Assembly (NCBI RefSeq): GCF_009765825.1
Contig: NZ_LMUR01000003.1
Coordinates: 283,864-347,863 of the forward strand
Origin: Granulicella sp. L60
GTDB lineage: Bacteria > Acidobacteriota > Terriglobia > Terriglobales > Acidobacteriaceae
Direction: 5' to 3'
Length of the DNA stretch: 64,000 bases
Below are positions 60,201-64,000 of the stretch, one piece after another. The notes under the pieces are model-generated. The model saw only the letters and a list, made by a program, of their open reading frames with translations. It had not been told where the DNA came from and searched no databases. Both the position numbers and the translations under genes were made by a program. Every line of letters begins with the position of its first letter. Position 1 is the first letter of the stretch.

Positions 60201-61255
60201 CCTGTCGTCTTCACTTCGCGAATGACATTTTGGCCCGAGTCCGCGAAGTAAATGTCACCCGAAGAATCCACCGCCAGACCCGCGGGAAGGCTCAGAAGGA
60301 CTGAAGTAGGCGATACTCCGTTAGTATTTGTTTGGTCTGAACCTCCGCCGGCAAATATCGTTATATCTCCTCCAGACGCCGCATTTACTTTGTAAATCAC
60401 TAGTGTGGTTTGGTCGGAGATATACAGATTCCCAGATGGATCAACAACAACTCCATATGGAAGTTGCAGTACCGCCTCGGTCGCAGCCTGCCCGGAGGGG
60501 GGGCCTCCTGACTGTGGGTTGGTACCGGCAATCGTGTTGATGAACCCTTGAGCTAAGAATCCCGGAACTACCGGAACTGCAGTAGGTGTGGGCACCGGAG
60601 TTTCAGGAGTGTCCTGACGAGCTTTCGCAAAGCTGTTAGAAACGCTCGACAAAGAGTCGGCGGCAATCGACACTATGGGCGATACAGTATCGTTCATGCG
60701 CTTGCGTCCAGACAATGTTCCAGAGACTTTATATATATATCCGGGTACTGGTGCTGGAATGCCCCAGATCTTCCCTCCCCCAAAGACAACGCTAATGGAA
60801 TTCGCGCCGCCGTCAAAGATATACACGTTTCCGTTTTGATCGACTGCTACACGATCTGGCTTCACGAAGCCGGTTTCGGTTGCTAGGCAGGAACCATGAT
60901 CTAAACTTATAGCTCCTTGACATGAGGGAACAGCCGATCGATTACCCGCGATTATGTAGCTATTGCCGGACATCGGCGCAGGGACTGTAGGCAGCGAAGG
61001 AATTGCTTTCCGACCTGAAGCAACAACGTGGATCATCCGATCCGCAGGTCCGACGAAGTAGAGGTTCCCGTCCTTATCGTATATTCCATGCTGCGACGCT
61101 TGGCCTGGAGTATTGAAATTGGATGACGCACCCTGTGCTCGCGCAAAACTGCTCATCAACAGAAGGACCATCAAAGCTGACAGTGGCATGAACGCACAGG
61201 AGCGTATTGAAGCAGATAAATGTGACATATGGCCTTTCTCGCAAATCGGATCCAT
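57248..61255 (-). CDS. Large secreted NHL-repeat/MBG-domain protein with C-terminal anchor
   Basis: A 1335-residue exported protein. Signal peptide near residues 10-40 ('SALMVLLLMSSFARAQG'). Residues about 45-120 and 240-560 contain NHL beta-propeller repeats ('GVVVDPSGNLYISDQ', 'GLAVDSSGDIYFADSGQNVIREV', 'GIAIDSANNLYIADANNNVIREV', 'GVGVDSSGNLYIADSGDSRIRRV'). Residues 580-1180 hold repeated MBG-type/Ig-like units ('QTITFNQSFPNVTYGAQPINLT', 'TYTVSGCTACATVST', 'PPFTYTIMGFVAGDSNNA'). The end has a hydrophobic stretch with 'AILSASILFFPAGLTGLFLAYRRKR' and later 'LFVLMILMAGAAGLTACGGGS', the typical acidobacterial C-terminal sorting-like region. Probably cell-surface adhesion or binding. Two starts (61255 and 61228) have ribosome sites. 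Confidence 0.85.
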   Translation of the reverse strand: MDPICEKGHMSHLSASIRSCAFMPLSALMVLLLMSSFARAQGASSNFNTPGQASQHGIYDKDGNLYFVGPADRMIHVVASGRKAIPSLPTVPAPMSGNSYIIAGNRSAVPSCQGAISLDHGSCLATETGFVKPDRVAVDQNGNVYIFDGGANSISVVFGGGKIWGIPAPVPGYIYKVSGTLSGRKRMNDTVSPIVSIAADSLSSVSNSFAKARQDTPETPVPTPTAVPVVPGFLAQGFINTIAGTNPQSGGPPSGQAATEAVLQLPYGVVVDPSGNLYISDQTTLVIYKVNAASGGDITIFAGGGSDQTNTNGVSPTSVLLSLPAGLAVDSSGDIYFADSGQNVIREVKTTGLIYTIAGNPSAPAGYSGDTGPATSASLSGPSGIAIDSANNLYIADANNNVIREVNAQGIITTVAGNSNLCSDPTSPCGDGGQASAAQLNFPNGVGVDSSGNLYIADSGDSRIRRVDSLTEEITTAAGTGAACSPPSCGDGSSAINASLNFPFDVKVDGTGNLFIADFSDGVVREANANTGNISTIAGTLGSFGFSGDGGLATSSLTAGPVALALDTYGNLYLADQANFVIRGVTGAGSVPLTPQTITFNQSFPNVTYGAQPINLTGSSDSGLPITYTVSGCTACATVSTSGSNSILTITGATAAGTSVTVTATQPGNSQFAAAKSVSSQSFTVAPASFTITAAPNGFSQSFGQPLSTQIPFTVSGLIGSDAITTPTLTVTGYTTTTPIGTSLPITITPGSFTFVAPALASNYNTPTLVPGTLTVSGNESQTISFPALPSNIMYGSKPVPLSAISSAGLPVTYTVTGSAQLIGSVGTGYMLNIIGAGPGTVTANAVGNAQFAQAAPAIQSFNVARGTITVTTANVSQPFGTPVAASQLLSGVTITGLVGSDITTGTPAITTTYTPTSAVGTTYPITVSQGTLSLSPASSVNNYSFVFVPAVLTVANSTQTVNFPPIAFGTYGGTVTLGATASSGLPVTYTVTGPATLTSISTLLFTGVGEVTVTATQAGDANHASATAKQSFSSMPAVLTITPNPVITGAGQPIPPFTYTIMGFVAGDSNNASVLSGVPVITTPATAASSPGTYPIVAGLGIPCTSVACQNTPCSTVLSPATPCTGGLLSTNYTFAFVNGTLTISGAPGLIATATPTTVTVESGHIGQTKIGFTVLNNYQGTVAFSCGQLPVNITCTFSPATVTLTPTNNGSAGLVSTTLTLNTSATSPVASMLRPTGKSAILSASILFFPAGLTGLFLAYRRKRLTSSVWGKHLFVLMILMAGAAGLTACGGGSMTGNAPAGTTPVIVTATGTGANGSPNVSSAVTLTLNVTQ

Positions 61256-61317
61256 GATCGTTACCCTTCTCGTAGTCACTTCCAACGTTGAAACGAAGAA
61301 CCGAACTTTTAACGTGC

Positions 61318-62700
61318 TCATTGCTGAAACAGATAGATTCCCATGTCGTGCTGCGTGGTGGCGTCGTATGCCGCGAGGAAGATGGCGTACTTCCCACCGG
61401 CATTACCCGCGACAATAACTGCCGCAACTGTGCATGTAGCATTCCCGTTGACATCGGCACCGGGTGTTCCATAGGACGGATTGTTCTTGGAGCAATTCTG
61501 CTGCGGGTCCGGAAGCGTAACCGTCGCGCCCGTGTAGAGACCGTTGTTCGCAGAATCCTGTGTGCCGAGAGTGAGCGTCAGATTGGGGAGCGGTAGTTGC
61601 GTCACATCATCGTTGGGGAACATGCCCCCGGTGAGACTGCTGCTCGATCCAACGGTTGGATTGAAGCTGGCTGGTTGGGTGGATACGCTTCCCGCCCCAC
61701 TACTCTCGTAGACAAAACCGAGATAATTCCCAGCTAAGACCGTCGCAGTTGCGACCGGGGAAGAGGGTTGAACCATTCCAACGAAGGAATTGGGTGACAA
61801 CACAGACGGCTTGATGACATTCCCAATGCTCTGGTCTGCGATCACAAAGCCCGACGCGCTGATCGCAAACGTAGTTGGTTCAGGCACAATTGCGTTCGCT
61901 GATGCTGTAATCGTCGTTACTCCGTTGGTCGACCCGCAGGTTGCAGCGAACTCAGACACATAAGCAGGGCCATTGATAGTTGTGCCAGGAGTGTGTGTAG
62001 TTGTGCCGGTCAGAGGTACTACATATTGAGTCAGCGCTCCAAAGTTCCAAGCTTTTCCCGTCGGATCAGTACTCGCGACGATGCCTCCGTAACCAGCGCC
62101 AAAGCCATTTGAGAAATACTCCACGTATGGCGATGGCATTCCGACAAACTGAAACCGGACAAAGCCTCCGATAGCAAAACAGCCGCTCTGCTGAACCGAG
62201 ACGACCGGAGGCGTCGTATCATCGCCTGGACGAAGCACAGCCACATTACCAGGCATTTCGGTAGCGTATTCGGAAGCCCCCGAACTCGATGGCCCCAAGT
62301 TCATAAATCCATTGGAGGCGAAAAAGCTTCCACCGACAGAGGCAGGCGTCGATGGATAGGTCAGAGATTGGTATGCGAACGCATTCTGACTGTGGTCGAG
62401 GCTCAATGACCAAACGCCGGGGCTCTGGGTGCCGATATAGGAATTGCTCTGGCTGACAGCCTGAGCCGGAGGTAGTCCGGGCGGCACTGTGCTTGCATTC
62501 GGATTATTGGAACCGGCGCACCCGGTAGCCACGAGCGTAGCGGCCAACGTTAGTGAGGCGAGCAAATCGCGGCTCTGAGAACGTCCTTGGAACGCCGGCT
62601 CTATTTTCTTTCCCACAATCATCCCGCTCGCTTTCGTCATGGTCCCTCGTGTTGCACCATTTCGTTGTTGATAAGTCTTAGAATTCTCTACTTCAGACAT
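61318..62700 (-). CDS. Predicted lipoprotein of unknown function
   Basis: A 460-residue protein. It begins 'MSEVENSKTYQQRNGATRGT', has a hydrophobic stretch with a lipobox-like 'LTLAATLVATGCAGSNNPN' (Cys near residue 62), preceded by an unusually long charged N terminus. The rest is Ser/Thr/Gly-rich beta sandwich-like sequence. I do not recognise a family; it resembles large secreted proteins that go with TonB receptors in Acidobacteria. Start ATG 62700 follows AAGGAG at 8 bp, 27 bp after the TonB receptor stop; the open frame upstream overlaps that receptor and is not real. It precedes the NHL/MBG gene by 62 bp, so the three form an envelope operon. Confidence 0.8.
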   Translation of the reverse strand: MSEVENSKTYQQRNGATRGTMTKASGMIVGKKIEPAFQGRSQSRDLLASLTLAATLVATGCAGSNNPNASTVPPGLPPAQAVSQSNSYIGTQSPGVWSLSLDHSQNAFAYQSLTYPSTPASVGGSFFASNGFMNLGPSSSGASEYATEMPGNVAVLRPGDDTTPPVVSVQQSGCFAIGGFVRFQFVGMPSPYVEYFSNGFGAGYGGIVASTDPTGKAWNFGALTQYVVPLTGTTTHTPGTTINGPAYVSEFAATCGSTNGVTTITASANAIVPEPTTFAISASGFVIADQSIGNVIKPSVLSPNSFVGMVQPSSPVATATVLAGNYLGFVYESSGAGSVSTQPASFNPTVGSSSSLTGGMFPNDDVTQLPLPNLTLTLGTQDSANNGLYTGATVTLPDPQQNCSKNNPSYGTPGADVNGNATCTVAAVIVAGNAGGKYAIFLAAYDATTQHDMGIYLFQQ

Positions 62701-62726
62701 CGCGTAGTCTCCTTTCCCGCTCTCGA

Positions 62727-64000
62727 TCAGAAGGCGAGTTTCAAAGCAAACTGAATGGTGCGCGGACGGTGGGCGTCCACCGGATGCAGGAAGGAGCTGC
62801 CAACAAGGCAGTTGGTTCCATCTCCACCCGCCGCCGAGTACCCTGACGCATAGCCGCCATAACAACTGATGGTGTTGTTCGCCTGATTGCCGAGGGTTGG
62901 ATCGTAGATACGAAATTGAGTCGCGTTGAAGACGTTGAAGGCCTCTGCGCGTAACTCTAAGTTGGTGTTGTACGGCATTGCGAAGTGTTTCAACATCGCA
63001 ACGTCGGTGTTCCAACGGCGTGGATTGTTGAGGTCATTTCTACCTGCATTGCCGAATGTGAGACCACGCGGAGCAACGAAGGCTGCGGGATTGAGCAGCA
63101 ATGGACCTACACTCTTCGGGTTGTTGCCGCCTACGGGTTTCGGCGATTTTGCAGAAATACCCGACAGATCAGGATAGGAACCCGAGCCGGTTCCGTTCGC
63201 GACGCCCGCATTGTCGAGAGTCGCAATTCCTCCAGGGCTGCCGTTGTTGACGACCGTGAATGGAATACCAGATTCGAACAACGTGATGCCGGACAACTCC
63301 CATCCACCCAGCACCGCTTGTACGACTGTGTCGGCCTGCCACTTGGGATTCGGACCATGAGCCGCGACATTCGTCGGATCATCATCCGCGCTGTGCAGAA
63401 AGGCATCGAAGAACTTCAATAACGGCAGTTGGTAGACATAACTGACATGGAGCAGATGACGTTGATCAAAGTTGGAGCTGGCCCGATTGGACTTCAGATC
63501 ATCGGAGTTGACGAAGGACGCATCTGATCGGTCGGACGCATCATCCAGCGAATGGCTATAGGTGTAGGCGACCCCTAGATTCAGAGGGCCTTGTGTCCGA
63601 CGAATCACCGCTTGGAAGGCGTTGTAAGCGGAGTTGGCGACGTTCTGTAGCGAAAAGATTTGGGCTAACCCAGGCGCATAGGTACGCAAGGAGTTGGGAT
63701 CAATTGTGTGTTGGCCCTCACCGAAACAGGCAGCGGCCAGGTTCGTATATGCCTGTTGGCCGGGCGTCACGGACGCCCCATTGCTCAAAAAAGTCGCGCC
63801 TGATACGTTGAAGAGACTGCAATCGCCTTGTGTGCCTGCCGCGACCGCGGGATTGATTCCGCGGTACATCAGCGGTTGGTGGGGACCAAACGGATTCTGA
63901 GCAGCGGGCAGCGGCGTAAGCTGATTGATCTGCTCTTCCACGGTAAGATGCGTTCCCTTCGATCCGACGTAGGCAAAACTCACGAGAAAGTTTTTTGGAA
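62727..64000 (-). CDS. TonB-dependent receptor (Oar-like), C-terminal part
   Basis: The C-terminal about 424 residues of an outer-membrane TonB-dependent receptor, open at the right edge of the window, so the N terminus (signal, carboxypeptidase-like domain, plug) lies outside. The visible part begins in frame before 'SFAYVGSKGTHL', then 'NLGVAYTYSHSLDDASDRSDASF', 'RHLLHVSYVYQLPLL', 'AQVVLGGWELSGI'-like strand, 'NNPRRWNTDVAMLKHFAMPYNTNLELRAEAFNVFNATQFRIYDP' and the terminal 'HRPRTIQFALKLAF'. These are typical of Oar-like receptors in Acidobacteria, taking up unknown, often carbohydrate-related, substrates. It is followed by a lipoprotein and the NHL/MBG protein. Confidence 0.9.
   Translation of the reverse strand, partial: PKNFLVSFAYVGSKGTHLTVEEQINQLTPLPAAQNPFGPHQPLMYRGINPAVAAGTQGDCSLFNVSGATFLSNGASVTPGQQAYTNLAAACFGEGQHTIDPNSLRTYAPGLAQIFSLQNVANSAYNAFQAVIRRTQGPLNLGVAYTYSHSLDDASDRSDASFVNSDDLKSNRASSNFDQRHLLHVSYVYQLPLLKFFDAFLHSADDDPTNVAAHGPNPKWQADTVVQAVLGGWELSGITLFESGIPFTVVNNGSPGGIATLDNAGVANGTGSGSYPDLSGISAKSPKPVGGNNPKSVGPLLLNPAAFVAPRGLTFGNAGRNDLNNPRRWNTDVAMLKHFAMPYNTNLELRAEAFNVFNATQFRIYDPTLGNQANNTISCYGGYASGYSAAGGDGTNCLVGSSFLHPVDAHRPRTIQFALKLAF

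Noticed and set aside
1-64000. CRISPR arrays, tRNA or rRNA genes, IS elements and prophage genes
   Set aside because: None seen on reading both strands: no regularly spaced repeats of CRISPR type, no transposase or integrase motifs, no tRNA cloverleaf recognised. The 41-bp elements share only dispersed positions and lie in promoters, so they are not a mobile repeat family.

Overview
The window looks like an accessory, catabolism-rich stretch of an acidobacterial chromosome (class Terriglobia, a Granulicella/Edaphobacter/Terriglobus-like organism). This is inferred from the Oar-type TonB-dependent receptor with its 'VGSKGTHL' signature, the MBG/NHL-repeat secreted protein with a C-terminal 'LTACGGG' segment, the small 'RRGNPNWGK' protein, the SnoaL/UspA/LysR gene mix and moderate GC. 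I saw no rRNA, tRNA, CRISPR array, transposase or phage gene.

Layout. 0-10 kb: HxlR regulator, SnoaL-like protein, isochorismatase-type hydrolase, a Tat-exported fumarylacetoacetate-hydrolase (FAH) family protein, LysR paralog 1, then a four-gene run glcG-like / major-royal-jelly-like / mandelate racemase-like / benzoylformate decarboxylase-like. 10-21.5 kb: DUF418 membrane protein, a cNMP-binding/thioredoxin-reductase fusion, glucose-6-phosphate dehydrogenase, aspartic-protease-like protein, catalase, HD hydrolase, inositol-phosphatase-like protein with a FucU-type mutarotase, azoreductase. 21.7-24.4 kb: a zinc/metal module (transporter, ArsR with His-rich tail, ZIP). 25-29.8 kb: SDR/TetR divergent pair with a long operator, a broken PepO (M13) gene, a MarR regulator. 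29.8-41 kb: LysR paralogs 2 and 3, SnoaL, two universal stress proteins, glycosyltransferase, second FAH protein, ECF sigma factor, exported tautomerase, MFS carrier. 40-43.6 kb: an OxyR-like LysR regulator followed by hxlB-hxlA (ribulose monophosphate formaldehyde fixation) and a quinone-oxidoreductase-like dehydrogenase. 44-51.7 kb: exported chorismate mutase, NTF2-like protein, HHxxxDG acyltransferase, a 3-hydroxyisobutyrate-dehydrogenase-like enzyme, a 5'-truncated amylase, KdsC-like phosphatase, SelO. 51.7-64 kb: gene-poor stretch, EAL protein, porin, large NHL/MBG protein, lipoprotein and the end of a TonB receptor.

The most striking result is regulatory. Nine copies of a fixed-length 41-bp element (NATAAG at one end, ATC at positions 15-17, TATYGR at the far end) lie in this window, six of them 88-110 bp before a start codon. 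Three LysR paralogs, all 288 aa and all beginning MIENRHLRYF, are each divergent from an element-bearing gene. I infer a LysR-type regulon joining SnoaL/isochorismatase, the mandelate-like operon, an exported unknown, glycosyltransferase/FAH, the exported tautomerase, stress proteins and perhaps the ECF sigma factor. A second short palindrome (GATGT-N4-ACAYC) recurs at the MarR gene, the tautomerase, the MFS carrier, the chorismate mutase/NTF2 divergent pair and the acyltransferase, suggesting a MarR regulon interleaved with the first. In the mandelate-like operon both enzymes lack one catalytic acid/base residue of their namesakes, so the real substrate may differ.
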